DNA of 64,000 nucleotides. Origin: Myxococcales bacterium (GTDB taxonomy: Bacteria > Myxococcota_A > Polyangia > Nannocystales > Nannocystaceae). The position numbers were made by a program, and so were the translations under genes. The DNA lies in contig JACKDU010000013.1 in NCBI GenBank assembly GCA_020633335.1, forward strand, positions 1 to 64,000, written 5' to 3'. Of this stretch, positions 42,394 through 51,534 are shown piece after piece (the stretch's first letter is position 1; every line of letters starts with the position of its first letter). The notes under the pieces are model-generated. The model searched no databases. It had not been told where the DNA came from and saw only the letters and a program-made list of their open reading frames with translations.

Positions 42394-42729
42394 CCGAGAA
42401 CGAGGGTGGCAGAGGTCGCGGGGGAGCGACAAGGCGGCGAGGGGGAGGCGCTCCTTCGCCCGCGGCCGCGTCGGCGCGTCAGCGCGCGGGCGCAGATTTT
42501 GAGCATGTCCAAAGAGACAGTTTCGACAGAGCCGGTCGTCGCGGCGCGACTCGCCTGATGGGCGCAGGGGGTCGCCCGGCCGGCGCGTCGACGACGCGCC
42601 CCGAGCGCGGCCGATCGCCGCTATCCTCGCGCCCATGCCCGACTCGACCCGCGCTCACCTCGCCGCGTCCGCTCCGCTTCGCCGCGTCGCTCGGCGCGCA
42701 CGCGCGCGTCGGCCGGAGGCGCGCTAGCC
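42394..42729. other. 336-bp divergent promoter interval
   Basis: This gap separates the TPR-kinase gene (minus) from a methyltransferase gene (plus) and must hold both promoters. It is GC-rich, with one AT-richer stretch near 42490-42530 (GATTTTGAGCATGTCCAAAG) that is the best promoter candidate for the kinase. No coding sequence or hairpin is recognised. Confidence 0.4.
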
Positions 42730-43431
42730 GTGGACCCCTCGGGCGATCGTCGGCGCCAGGGGGCGCGTGCCCTCGCCCAGACGCACCTCGAGCGCGATGA
42801 TCCGCTGGGCTGGTTCGAGGCGCTCTACGACGGCGCCGGCGGCGATCCGGCGGCGATCCCCTGGGCTGACCTCGCCCCCAACCCGGCGCTCGTCACCTGG
42901 CTAAACGACCATGTCGAGCCGGGCGCGGGGCGGCGGGCGCTCAAGATCGGCTGCGGCCTCGGCGACGACGCCGAGGCGCTCGCGCGGCGCGGCCTCGCCG
43001 TGACCGCCTTCGACGTCTCGGCGACGGCGATCGCCTGGTGTCGCCGCCGCTTCCCGGGCTCGCCGGTCGACTATCAGGTCGCCGATCTTTTGGCGGCGCC
43101 AACGACCTGGCGCGGGCGCTTCGACCTCGTCGTCGAGTCCTACACCCTGCAGGTGCTGCCGCCGGAGCTGCGGGCGCGGGCGATCGCCGCGGTCGCCGGT
43201 TTCGTCGCGCCGGGCGGCGAGCTGGTGGTGATCTGCCGGGGCCGCGATCCGGAGGACGATCGCGGGGCGATGCCCTGGCCGCTGACCCGGGGCGAGCTCG
43301 ACGGCTTCGTCGCGGCCGGGCTCGACTCCGTCGACTTCGTCGACTTTGTCGATCACGAGGAGCCGCCGGTGCGTCGCTTCCTCGCGACCTTCCGCCGACG
43401 CCCGGACGACGAGCGAGCTCCGAATGGGTGA
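42730..43431 (+). CDS. Class I SAM-dependent methyltransferase
   Basis: This 233-residue soluble protein contains motif I as ALKIGCGLGDDAEALARRG, motif II as VTAFDVSATAIAWCRRRF, an acidic segment VDYQVADLLAA and VAPGGELVVICRGRDP. It resembles Methyltransf_25/11-type small-molecule methyltransferases. Note the Lys in ALKIGCG where Asp/Glu is common at that position (VLDIGCG), which may affect SAM binding. The start is GTG at 42730; an internal Met is absent, so the short N-terminal tail is kept. It converges on the MpaB-type gene 12 bp away. Substrate unknown. Confidence 0.85.
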   Translation: MDPSGDRRRQGARALAQTHLERDDPLGWFEALYDGAGGDPAAIPWADLAPNPALVTWLNDHVEPGAGRRALKIGCGLGDDAEALARRGLAVTAFDVSATAIAWCRRRFPGSPVDYQVADLLAAPTTWRGRFDLVVESYTLQVLPPELRARAIAAVAGFVAPGGELVVICRGRDPEDDRGAMPWPLTRGELDGFVAAGLDSVDFVDFVDHEEPPVRRFLATFRRRPDDERAPNG

Positions 43432-43443
43432 AGCGCTCGTCGC

Positions 43444-44733
43444 TCAGCGCCGCAGCGGCGCGCCGGCCTCGAAGCGGGCCTCGCGGCCGCCCATCCGGGC
43501 CGCGAACCAGCGCTCGCGCTCGGCGCAGGCGTGACGCTCGACGATTCGATCGACCCCGGGGATCAGCCGCCGCGCCGCCTCGCGGGCGAAGGTGAGGGGG
43601 ATCAGCGCGAGCGGGTAGGCGAGGCGGCGGAGCGGCGGCATCGTCAGGCCACGCCGCGCGCGGGCGGAGGTGAAGAGGAGGCTGTAGCCCTCCATCAGCC
43701 GGTGATCGAGGAGCGCCTGGAGGCGCTCGATCCCCCGCAGGCCGGGCCGCGGCGCGAAGGCGCGGGGGAACGACTCGATCAGCTCGGCGCCGTGCTCCCC
43801 GGCGGTGTAGGTCCGCGCGAGCATCGGCACCGCGAGCATCTGGATCCCCTCGCGGACGCTCTCCGGGTACCAGCGCGGCCGCACCCCGAGGAGGTGACCG
43901 AGGTAGCGCTGGAAGTGGAGGAGCGCGCGGATCTCGGAGGGCGTCGTCGGCTGGCCGAGGGCCCACATCGCCAGCGCCGGGCCGACGCTCCCGCCCATCA
44001 GCGTCAGGGCCATGTAGGTCTGGGAGATCGGCAGGCCCCAGCGCTTCGCGTCCCACTCGGGGTGGGTTGCGACCCGGCGGCGCACCGAGACGTGCATCAC
44101 CCGCACGCGCATCGCCGTGGTCCGACCAGCGGAGCCGATCTCAAAGAGCGCGCCGGGCTGCGAGACGTCGATCCAGAAGCGGACGGTCTCGAGGAAGCGG
44201 TGGAGCGCCTTGTCGCCCGCGTAGCCGCCGGTGAGGGAGAGCGGGAGGGCGACCGCGCTCTCGGTGTAGATCTCGAGGGTGGTCGCGCCGGCGACCGCGA
44301 AGAGGGTGGTGCCCCAGCGCCGCCAGATCGCCGCGCCCTCCTCGACGAGGTCGCGGTCGACCCAGGCCGGGACCTCTTCGAACTCCGCGAAGAGGTCGCG
44401 CATCGCCGCCGGGGCCTCGGGCACCGCGGCGATCCCCTCGGCGAGCGCGCGGTCCATGAGGGCGCGGCCCGCCCGCGCGCCGGCGGGTCCGCGGAGGACC
44501 TCGTCGACGAAGCGCTCGGCGACCGGATCGCCTGCGTGGAGATCGGCGAGGATCCGCCGGGCGGCGTCGTCGGGCGGGCAGAGGTCGGCCCCGAGGACGA
44601 GCCGCGCGAGCGCGCGGAGCCGGCGGACCGTCGCCGCCTCGCTGCCCCGCGCGTAGGCGAAGTCGGTCGGGCAGGGCTGGGTGTCCGCGGCGGCGCGATC
44701 GTCGACCGGGATCCCGGGGCTGGTGACGGCCAT
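43444..44733 (-). CDS. MpaB/rubber-oxygenase-type (DUF2236) protein
   Basis: A 429-residue protein. The core has DLFAEFEEVPAWVDRDLVEE, TTLFAVAGATTLEIYTESAV, ALPLSLTGGYAGDKALHRF and ALFEIGSAGRTTAMRVRVMH, followed by WGLPISQTYMALTLMGGSVG and LLHFQRYLGHLLGV. This is the pattern of the oxygenase family of latex-clearing protein and fungal MpaB, which bind haem b through a conserved His (candidates in VMHVSVRRRVATHPEW and LLHFQRYLGH). Such enzymes cleave C=C bonds of polyisoprene or prenyl chains. There is no signal peptide, unlike secreted Lcp. The ATG at 44733 is the start. Substrate unknown. Confidence 0.85.
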   Translation of the reverse strand: MAVTSPGIPVDDRAAADTQPCPTDFAYARGSEAATVRRLRALARLVLGADLCPPDDAARRILADLHAGDPVAERFVDEVLRGPAGARAGRALMDRALAEGIAAVPEAPAAMRDLFAEFEEVPAWVDRDLVEEGAAIWRRWGTTLFAVAGATTLEIYTESAVALPLSLTGGYAGDKALHRFLETVRFWIDVSQPGALFEIGSAGRTTAMRVRVMHVSVRRRVATHPEWDAKRWGLPISQTYMALTLMGGSVGPALAMWALGQPTTPSEIRALLHFQRYLGHLLGVRPRWYPESVREGIQMLAVPMLARTYTAGEHGAELIESFPRAFAPRPGLRGIERLQALLDHRLMEGYSLLFTSARARRGLTMPPLRRLAYPLALIPLTFAREAARRLIPGVDRIVERHACAERERWFAARMGGREARFEAGAPLRR

Positions 44734-44845
44734 GGCGGCACCCTACGGGAGAATCGGGCGGGCGGGTAGCGGGCTTCGGTCCAGCGTCGACGAACCCGCC
44801 AAATGGCGTGGGCCGCCCGCGGGCGGCCCTCCCGAAGCGCTGGCG

Positions 44846-45214
44846 CTAGCCCATGCAGAAGACGTTGAGCTTGTTGCCGTCGAGGTCGCGGAAGTAGCCG
44901 GCGTAGAATCCGGGCCCGCGCTCGCCGGCCGGGCCCTCGTCGGTCGCGCCGAGCTCGAGCGCCTTCTTGTAGAGCGCGTCGACCTTGTCGCGGCTGTCGA
45001 CCGCGAGCGCGACCATCGTCCCGTTGCCGACGGTCGCCGGGTTGCGGTCGTAGGGGAGGGTCGCGCAGAGGCCCGGGCTCGTCGGCCCGGTGGTCCAGGC
45101 GATGAAGCGCTCAGACTCCATCATCCGCGTGGCGCCGAGCTCGGCGAGGAGGGCGTCGTAGAAGGCCGCCGTGCGGGCGAGGTCGTTGGTTCCGAGGGTC
45201 ACGTATCCGATCAT
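44846..45214 (-). CDS. VOC-family protein (glyoxalase/bleomycin-resistance fold)
   Basis: The 122-residue protein starts MIGYVTLGTNDLARTAAFYD and ends FYAGYFRDLDGNKLNVFCMG, both typical of the vicinal-oxygen-chelate fold, with two beta-alpha-beta-beta-beta units in one chain. Candidate metal ligands are the Glu in MESERFIAW and the Asp/Asn of the last strand; the family's usual His at the start of strand 1 is replaced by Tyr (IGYVTLG), so it may be a non-metal binding member. AAGGAGCGACC precedes the ATG at 45214, which is why the shorter start was taken. It lies 90 bp after the peptidase-MA lipoprotein on the same strand. Confidence 0.85.
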   Translation of the reverse strand: MIGYVTLGTNDLARTAAFYDALLAELGATRMMESERFIAWTTGPTSPGLCATLPYDRNPATVGNGTMVALAVDSRDKVDALYKKALELGATDEGPAGERGPGFYAGYFRDLDGNKLNVFCMG

Positions 45215-45303
45215 CGTGGGTCGCTCCTTGAGCGCGCTGACGCTAGCCGAGATCGCGCGCGGAAGCGAGCGCCCCCGCGCGGTCCTGGTCGTGGGGCGCC
45301 CGC

Positions 45304-48159
45304 TCACTTGGCGAGGCCGGCCATCGCGTCCTGGGCGGCCTTCGGCAGCTTGGCGTCGCCGCTCGCCCGCTTGGCCAGCGCCCGCGCCCCCTCGCGGTCG
45401 CCGACCGCCGCGGCCGCCAGGGCCATCACCACCAGGGTGTCGCTCGGCCCCCGCTCCGGGGTCGACTTCGCGGCTCGCTCCTGGAGGGTCCGCGCCTTCG
45501 CCTTGTCGCCGCGCTCACTCGCGGCGATTGCGTTGGCCGCGAGGGTGATCGGGTGGAGCGGGGCGATCGCGGTCGAGCGATCGCGGGCGAGCGCCAGCGC
45601 CTTCGCGTCGTGGGTGACGGTCGCCAGCATCAAGAGGCGCGCCGCCGGGTCGAAGGACATCGCGTCGATCGCCAGGGCGTCGGTCAGCGCCTGCTTCTCG
45701 GCCGCGAGGTCGCCGCGGCGGCGGGCGAGCTCCGAGGTCCGGATCAGCGGCTCGATCGCCTCGCGGTTGAAGGTGCGGGCCCTCTGGAGGTGGGCCTCGG
45801 CGGCCTCCCAGCTCGGCCCCTGGCGGAGGATGTCGGCGAGGGCCATGCGGATCCGGTAGCCGTCGCCGCCGCTCTGGATCAGCTTCTGCAGGGTGCGCGA
45901 GGCCGCGTCGAGGTCGCCGCCGCGGACCTCGTCGAGGGCCTGGCGATAGAGGCGATCGCGGGGGTCCGGGGCCTTCGGATCGTCGCTCGGCGACCAGCCG
46001 CTCACGGCCGCGTCGATCGACTTGGAGAGGTAGGCGTCGAAGCCGGCCTCGACCTCGGCGAAGGGGCGGCCGAGGTGGCGCTCGAAGAGCTCCTCGGTCG
46101 ACGCGCCGCTGGCGTAGCCCTTGAGGATCGCCTTGATCTTGTCGTGGCCGTAGGTCTCGCCGAGGTAGCGGAGCGCGTAGGCGGCCGAGGCGTAGGCGAC
46201 CTCCATCCCGAGCGCGCTCTCGGCCCGGAGGAACGCGAGCTCGAGGTCGCCGAGGCGGCGGAGCTTGCCCTGGCGGCGGGCGGCCGCGAGGAGCTCGGCG
46301 CTCTCGCGGGCCCACGAGGGATCGGCGAGCTCCGACTCCCACTCGCTGAGGCCCTCGGTGAACCAGCGCGGCACCCGGCCCTGGCTCAGGCGGATCGCGT
46401 AGACGTGGGCGAGCTCGTGCCAGATCACCTGGTGGATGTTGTGGGTGCCCTGGTAGGGGCCGACCAGGGTGATCAGCGGGCCGAAGCAGACGCCGACCGC
46501 CCCGAGGCTGGGGACGCCGACCGTGCGGATCGAGAAGTCGTCGGGGTCGGCGAAGACCTCGAGGCGGAGCTTGCCGGGGTCGATCCCGTAGCGGCCATCG
46601 AGCGCCTTGCGGGCGCGGGCGTAGATCGCCACCAGGTCGTCGGCGACGAAGGAGTCGTCGATCGTCGGCAGGCGGAGGTCGAGGCGCGCGGCCTTCACCT
46701 CGCTGTAGTGCTTGTCGATCTTCTGGTCGTAGAGGTCGAGGACGTTGCGGGTGCGCTCGTTGAAGCGGTCGCGCTTCCAGGCCCGTCGCAGCGCCTCGCG
46801 GCCGGCCGCCTCGTCGCCGAGGCGGAGCTGGTTGAGGCCGAGCGCCGAGCTCACGTAGGCGTCGTCGGGGGCGCGGGCGCTGGCGGCCTTGAGGACCTCG
46901 CCGGCCTCCGGGTAGAGGTGCATCGACACCAGGAGCTCGGCGAGGGTGACGGCGTAGCGGGCCCCGTCGCCGCTCGCCCGGATCGCCCGCGCGTCGGCGT
47001 CGGCGCTCGCCTTGCGGTCGCCCTCGACGATCGCCGCGGCCGCGAGCACGGCGAGCGCCTCCGGGTGATCGGGGTCGACCTCGGCGATCTTCGCCGCCCG
47101 CTCGCGGGCCTCGCGGCGCCGCCCCTCGATCACCGAGATCCGGGCGAGCGCCGCGTAGGCGAGCGGGTGCCCCGGGTTGGTCTGGAGGGCGCGCTGGGCG
47201 AGGCGATCGGCCTCGGCGAGCTTGAAGTTGTCGAGGCCGACGAGCGCGAGGCCGGCGAGGGCGTCGGCGTGCCAGGGGTCGCGGTCGAGGATCAGGCTGT
47301 AGGTCGCGCCCGCGTCCTGGGCCGCGTACTTCTCGTGGAAGATCGAGCCCCGGACCAGGAGCACCCGATCGCGGATCGCGACCTCGGGCTCGGGCCCGCG
47401 GCAGGGCGCCGACTCGGCCTCGCCGAGGACCATGTTGGCGTCGTGGAAGGCGCCGCTGGTCCCGCGGGCGAGGGCCGCCCGGGCGATCGCCAGGAGCTCC
47501 TCGGCGTGGGTCGCCTTGCCGGCGTCGTAGGCGTCGTAGAGCCCCTCCATCAGCGCCTTCGCCTCGGCCTCGCGGCCGCGCCCACGAGCGACCAGGAGCG
47601 CGAGGAGATCGCCCTGGGTCGGCAGATCGCCGGGGGCGGCCTTGAGGGCCTCGCGGAGGAGCGCCTCGGCCTTCACGCGATCGCCGCGGAGGCCCCGCAG
47701 GCGGGCCTGGGCGCGGAGGAGCGTCGCCTTGGCCCGGGGGTCCTTGACGCCCTTGCCGGCCGCGGCCCCGCTCAGGACCGCCTCCGCGCGATCCGTCTGG
47801 CCGATCGCCGCGCTCGCGTGGGCGTGGAGGAGCGCGGCCTCGAGGTCGTCCGGGTGGCCGGTGAGCCAGGTGTCGAGGAAGTCGATCGCCCCCTCGTGGT
47901 TGCCGCCGGCGATCGCGGCCGCGACCGCGTCGCGCTCGCTCACCGGCTGCGGCGGCGGGCGGATCGCGGGTGGCGGCGCCTCGTCGTCGGCGAAGCTCGG
48001 GGGCGGGGCCTCGGCCCCCGGCTCGATCGCCTCGCCCGGGGCCGTGGGCTCGGTCACCTCGGCGCCCGCGTCGGGCGGCGTGGTGGCCTTCGGGGGGCAG
48101 GCGGCGCCGACGAGGAGCGCGAGGAGGGCGGCGAGGGCCCGGGGCCGGTGCGGGGGCAT
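45304..48159 (-). CDS. TPR lipoprotein with peptidase MA-like domain
   Basis: A 951-residue protein starting MPPHRPRALAALLALLVGAAC, a lipoprotein signal, with a Pro/Ala/Glu linker. It has TPR blocks on both sides (ALLHAHASAAIGQTDRAEAV, LLRAQARLRGLRGDRVKAEA; later AEAHLQRARTFNREAIEPLI). In the middle, at about residue 580, is a gluzincin metalloprotease site, VIWHELAHVYAIRLSQGRVP, followed by RWFTEGLSEWESELAD, where the Glu would be the third zinc ligand. This matches the peptidase MA family (basic metalloprotease-like). It is probably anchored in the periplasm or outer membrane. The ATG at 48159 is chosen for the signal peptide. It is divergent from a small membrane-protein gene. Confidence 0.85.
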   Translation of the reverse strand: MPPHRPRALAALLALLVGAACPPKATTPPDAGAEVTEPTAPGEAIEPGAEAPPPSFADDEAPPPAIRPPPQPVSERDAVAAAIAGGNHEGAIDFLDTWLTGHPDDLEAALLHAHASAAIGQTDRAEAVLSGAAAGKGVKDPRAKATLLRAQARLRGLRGDRVKAEALLREALKAAPGDLPTQGDLLALLVARGRGREAEAKALMEGLYDAYDAGKATHAEELLAIARAALARGTSGAFHDANMVLGEAESAPCRGPEPEVAIRDRVLLVRGSIFHEKYAAQDAGATYSLILDRDPWHADALAGLALVGLDNFKLAEADRLAQRALQTNPGHPLAYAALARISVIEGRRREARERAAKIAEVDPDHPEALAVLAAAAIVEGDRKASADADARAIRASGDGARYAVTLAELLVSMHLYPEAGEVLKAASARAPDDAYVSSALGLNQLRLGDEAAGREALRRAWKRDRFNERTRNVLDLYDQKIDKHYSEVKAARLDLRLPTIDDSFVADDLVAIYARARKALDGRYGIDPGKLRLEVFADPDDFSIRTVGVPSLGAVGVCFGPLITLVGPYQGTHNIHQVIWHELAHVYAIRLSQGRVPRWFTEGLSEWESELADPSWARESAELLAAARRQGKLRRLGDLELAFLRAESALGMEVAYASAAYALRYLGETYGHDKIKAILKGYASGASTEELFERHLGRPFAEVEAGFDAYLSKSIDAAVSGWSPSDDPKAPDPRDRLYRQALDEVRGGDLDAASRTLQKLIQSGGDGYRIRMALADILRQGPSWEAAEAHLQRARTFNREAIEPLIRTSELARRRGDLAAEKQALTDALAIDAMSFDPAARLLMLATVTHDAKALALARDRSTAIAPLHPITLAANAIAASERGDKAKARTLQERAAKSTPERGPSDTLVVMALAAAAVGDREGARALAKRASGDAKLPKAAQDAMAGLAK

Positions 48160-48230
48160 GGAGGGGAAAATTCTCACGTTCGGAGCCGCGCCCGTCAACT
48201 CGCCGGGGCGCCTCTGCTATCCTCGCCGCC

Positions 48231-48752
48231 ATGGCCGGTCCGAGCAAGGCGCACACTGCCTACCCCAACGAGGTCTACGAGAGCTTCGACGCCTTCATGC
48301 AGCAGGTGCTGAAGGACGTGTACGACCGGGGGGCGAAGCGGGCCGAGTTCGTCGCCCTCCTCCTGGCCTCGGGGGAGCTCCTGCCGATGGCCTGGGGGCG
48401 GATGCGCAAGGGCGGGATGCGCGAGCTGGCGATGGGCGCCGCGGGCGTGGTCGCGCTCCGCTACGCGATCGCCTACCTGGTCAGCGGCCCCCTCGGGATC
48501 GCCCTCACCGGCTTCACCGTCGCCACCCTGATCTCCTACTTCTGGAGCAACCAGCGCGAGGTGATGGCCCGCCGCAAGCCCTACAAGCGGCTGATCAGCG
48601 ACACCCGCGAGAAGTTCGAGGACATCCAGGCCCGCTACCAGGACGGCCGCTACGACAGCGGCGAGCGGGCGCTCCTCATCGAGGGCCTCCTGCGGCGGAT
48701 GCTCGCCGAGATCGAGGCGCCGCTGGTCGAGGATGAGACCGCCGACGAGTGA
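48231..48752 (+). CDS. Membrane protein, 173 aa
   Basis: The first 60 residues are a soluble helical region (YESFDAFMQQVLKDVYDRG, EFVALLLASGELLPMAWGR). Two membrane helices follow (ELAMGAAGVVALRYAIAYLV and GIALTGFTVATLISYFW), then a basic helix and an acidic C-terminus (GERALLIEGLLRRMLAEIEA). No known family. The end overlaps the start of the next lipoprotein gene by 20 bp, so the two are co-translated. The ATG at 48231 is the start supported by homology-free but normal composition; the upstream frame is antisense to the peptidase-MA gene. Confidence 0.75.
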   Translation: MAGPSKAHTAYPNEVYESFDAFMQQVLKDVYDRGAKRAEFVALLLASGELLPMAWGRMRKGGMRELAMGAAGVVALRYAIAYLVSGPLGIALTGFTVATLISYFWSNQREVMARRKPYKRLISDTREKFEDIQARYQDGRYDSGERALLIEGLLRRMLAEIEAPLVEDETADE

Positions 48753-49857
48753 TCGCGGCCGCGTCGCCCTCCTGAGCGTCGTCCTCCTGGGCGCCTGCGT
48801 CCTCGACAACCCGCTCTTCGGCGACGGGGAGGGGAGCGCGAGCGAGGGCGCGAGCGCGAGCGCGGGGACGCTGACCGGCAGCGCGAGCGCGGGGACGACG
48901 ACGAGCGGCGGGAGCTCGGCGACGATGGGCGGCGCCGGGCCCACGACGACGGGCGCCGCGAGCGAGAGCAGCGGCGACGCGACGGGCGGCGGCACGACGG
49001 ATACGGGCACGAGCGGCGGCGAGGCGACGCCGCCCGAGCTCTGCGGGCGGCCGATCGAGGCGCTCGTCTTCACGGAGATCGAGAACGTCGCCGCGATCAA
49101 CGGCCCCAACTTCGAGGGCGACCCGTCGCTCGCGCCCGACGGCCTCACCCTCTTCTACTCGCGCGACGCGCCGAGCTACGACATCTTCTACGCCCGCCGG
49201 GCGAGCCCGGACGAGCCCTTCATCGACATGGGGAGCGCGCAGGCGGTCCTGGGTCTCAACACCGACGCCCGCGACACCAAGGTCTCGCTCTCCGACGACG
49301 GGCTCCGGGTCTGGGTCGGCAGCAGCCGCGAGGGGAGCATGGGCAAGGTCGACGTCTGGTACGGGGAGCGGGCCGACATCGGCGTGCCCTTCGGCCCGGT
49401 GACCAACGTCTCGACCGTCAACACGCCCGACGAGGACTACGATCCCCAGATCACGAGCGACGAGCTCGAGCTCTTCCTCGCCCCGCAGGTCGGCGCTTCA
49501 CAGTGGCTCGCGGTCGCTCGCCGGGCGTCGCCGGATCTCCCCTTCGACCCGCCGCTGGCGATCGCCGAGCTCATGAGCGACCAGAACGAGTCAAACCCCG
49601 CGATCTCGCGGGATGGCCGGGTGATCGTCTTCGCCAGCGGTCGCTCGGGCGGCGGTGATCTCTACGTCGCCGCCCGCGAGGCCCCGGGCGCGCCCTTCGG
49701 CCCGCCGCTGCCGATCGACGCGCTCAACGATCCCGGCCACTACGAGGGCGAGCCCTTCATCGCCGAGCATGCCTTCGGCTGCGAGATCTACTTCGTCTCC
49801 GATCGCTCCGGGGCGGGCGCCTGGGACGTCTGGCGGGCGAGGATCGCTCCGCTCTGA
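48733..49857 (+). CDS. Beta-propeller (PD40/TolB-like) lipoprotein, paralogue B
   Basis: The 374-residue protein starts MRPPTSDRGRVALLSVVLLG and has lipobox LGAC, with mature end CVLDNPLFGDGEG. A linker rich in Ser/Ala/Gly/Thr follows (residues 35-95), then propeller motifs DPSLAPDGLTLFYSRDAP, VSLSDDGLRVWVGSSREG, YDPQITSDELELFLAPQVG, NPAISRDGRVIVFASGR, GCEIYFVSDRSGAGAWDVW. It is a paralogue of the gene at 32071-33276, sharing the CxLDNPxFG start of the mature chain. No catalytic motif is visible. The start lies inside the preceding gene; a later start would remove the signal peptide. Confidence 0.8.
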   Translation: MRPPTSDRGRVALLSVVLLGACVLDNPLFGDGEGSASEGASASAGTLTGSASAGTTTSGGSSATMGGAGPTTTGAASESSGDATGGGTTDTGTSGGEATPPELCGRPIEALVFTEIENVAAINGPNFEGDPSLAPDGLTLFYSRDAPSYDIFYARRASPDEPFIDMGSAQAVLGLNTDARDTKVSLSDDGLRVWVGSSREGSMGKVDVWYGERADIGVPFGPVTNVSTVNTPDEDYDPQITSDELELFLAPQVGASQWLAVARRASPDLPFDPPLAIAELMSDQNESNPAISRDGRVIVFASGRSGGGDLYVAAREAPGAPFGPPLPIDALNDPGHYEGEPFIAEHAFGCEIYFVSDRSGAGAWDVWRARIAPL

Positions 49858-49934
49858 CGCGGGATCGCGCGGCCGCGACGGCGCCCGGCGATCGTCGGTG
49901 ACAGGCGGGGGAGGGGGCACTACGATCCCGGGCC

Positions 49935-50714
49935 ATGCCCCAGGGATCCCCCCGGAGCCTCGTCGCCGGCACCTCCGCCGCCTTCCGCGGCCTCCGCTTC
50001 GCGCTCGCCCACCCCGAGGTCCGCCGGATCTACCGCCAGCTCCTGGTCGTCCTCTTCTTCGCCTCGCTCGCCCTCGGGGCGCTGATGATCACGGCCCTCT
50101 GGTACTTCACCGGGGTCACCGCCGAGAGCGGCGCCTGGGCGCTCGCTGGCCTCTGGATCCTCCGGATCGCCGGCTCGCTGGTCGCCCTCCTGGCGGCGCC
50201 CCTCCTCGCGCTGATCGTGGTCAACGCGCTCTTCCCCTTCCTCGGCGAGCGGGCCTTCATCGGCGCCGTCCGGGCGCTCGATCCGGCCCGCGCCGACGCC
50301 CTCGCGGCCGCCGAGGGGATGAGCGTCGGCGCCGGGATCTGGGCGTCGATCCGCCGCCTCCTCCACTTCCTCGGGCTGACGATCCTCGCCTTCGGGCTCA
50401 CGCTGATCCCGGTGCTCGGCGCCGTCCTCGGGCCGCTCTTTCAGCTCTGGTCGACCTCGCGCGCGCTCACCTGGGAGCTCCTCGACCCCTACTTCGACAA
50501 GCGCGCGCTCGACTACCCGGGGCAGCGCCGCTACCTCGCCGAGCACGGCGCGGCGATCGCTGGCTTCGGGCTCCCGCTCACCTTCGTCCTCGGCCTCCCG
50601 CTCATCGGCGCGCTCTTCTTCGGGCTCGCCCAGGCGGCGGCCGCCCTCCTGGTGGTCGAGGTGCTCGAGCCCGCGGGCGAGGGCTCGAACAACATGCCTC
50701 TTGGGTCAGGCTAG
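49935..50714 (+). CDS. EI24/CysZ-like membrane protein
   Basis: This 259-residue integral membrane protein has about five hydrophobic stretches (LLVVLFFASLALGALMITAL, LWILRIAGSLVALLAAPLLA, LGLTILAFGLTLIPVLGAVL, FGLPLTFVLGLPLIGALFFG). The N-terminal AAFRGLRFALAHPEVRRIYR and the central FQLWSTSRALTWELLDPYFD KRALDYPGQRR segment are the typical marks of the EI24 domain family that includes the sulfate permease CysZ. Sulfate transport cannot be concluded, since many EI24 proteins have other or unknown roles. Its end overlaps the convergent NAD(P)-binding protein gene by 9 bp. Confidence 0.85.
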   Translation: MPQGSPRSLVAGTSAAFRGLRFALAHPEVRRIYRQLLVVLFFASLALGALMITALWYFTGVTAESGAWALAGLWILRIAGSLVALLAAPLLALIVVNALFPFLGERAFIGAVRALDPARADALAAAEGMSVGAGIWASIRRLLHFLGLTILAFGLTLIPVLGAVLGPLFQLWSTSRALTWELLDPYFDKRALDYPGQRRYLAEHGAAIAGFGLPLTFVLGLPLIGALFFGLAQAAAALLVVEVLEPAGEGSNNMPLGSG

Positions 50715-51434
50715 CTCGCGGAGGCGATCGGCCTCGAAGGTCCCGCCCTCGGCCTCGGGATCGGCGGCCAGGCGGAGGAGCGCCCGGGCGAGCTGATCGG
50801 CGCTGAGCGAGCCGTAGCGGGCCTGCACGCGGCGGCCCCCGAGGGCGCCGACGACCCCGAGGAGGGCGTCGCCGACCCGCGCGCCGATCCGCTCGCCGAC
50901 CCGCCGCTCCTCGCGGTCGGGGCCGCTGATGAACGAGGGCCGGGCGATCGTGAAGGGGAGCGCGCCCGCGTGGAGGCGGGCCTCGACCTGCCAGCGCGCC
51001 TGCATGTAGGCGCCGAGCGCCGAGGGGCCGGCGCCGAGGGCCGAGAGGTAGACGAAGCGCGGGCGGATCCCGGCGGCCACGCATGCGTCGTGGAGCATCA
51101 GCGTGAGGCCGACGTCGACCGCCGCGTAGTCGGCCGGCGCCTCGCCGGCGGCGGCCGCCGCCCGGGCGCGGCTCTGGGTGGTCCCGAGGAGCGCGTAGAC
51201 CTGGGTCGGCTGGACCCGGGCGAGCGCCTCGGCGAGGGCGGCGGGCTCCCAGGGCGTGGTCTCGACGATCGCCCCCTCGGCCTCGAAGCGCGCGCGGTGC
51301 TCGGCGAGGCGGGGGGAGTCGGGGCGGACGTGGGCGTGGACGCGGAGACCCGCGGCGCAGGCGAGGCGGACGAGGGCGTTGCCGGTGTAGCCGGTGGCGC
51401 CGGCGATCCAGGCGACGGGGGTCGGGGCGGACAT
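50706..51434 (-). CDS. NAD(P)-binding protein (NmrA/HTATIP2-like)
   Basis: A 242-residue atypical SDR with the glycine motif near the N-terminus: VAWIAGATGYTGNALVRLAC (GATGYTG), then VYALLGTTQSRARA, RFVYLSALGAGPSALGAYMQ and a catalytic-type Lys replaced by Arg (YMQARWQVEARL), and the closing FTIARPSFISGPDREE. The family members act as redox sensors or as quinone/NADPH binding proteins rather than dehydrogenases. The missing Lys of YxxxK supports a non-catalytic role here. It starts with ATG at 51434 and is divergent from the aldo/keto reductase gene, with 100 bp between them. Confidence 0.85.
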   Translation of the reverse strand: MSAPTPVAWIAGATGYTGNALVRLACAAGLRVHAHVRPDSPRLAEHRARFEAEGAIVETTPWEPAALAEALARVQPTQVYALLGTTQSRARAAAAAGEAPADYAAVDVGLTLMLHDACVAAGIRPRFVYLSALGAGPSALGAYMQARWQVEARLHAGALPFTIARPSFISGPDREERRVGERIGARVGDALLGVVGALGGRRVQARYGSLSADQLARALLRLAADPEAEGGTFEADRLRELA

Positions 51435-51534
51435 CGCCGGGACTCTAGCAGGCCCCGGAGGAGGTGGAGGCGCGGGGTGTCAGGTGGGGGACGCCGGCTG
51501 GTAGGGTGTGCGCCCCAGAGAGAAGGAGCACGCG

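Noticed and set aside
39238..42558. A 1,106-codon plus-strand frame across the TPR-kinase
   Set aside because: The minus strand carries all kinase motifs and TPRs; the plus frame is a compositional shadow.
45553..48312. A 919-codon plus-strand frame across the TPR/peptidase-MA gene
   Set aside because: Antisense to a protein with a signal peptide and HELAH site; repetitive Glu/Arg/Val/Asp content.
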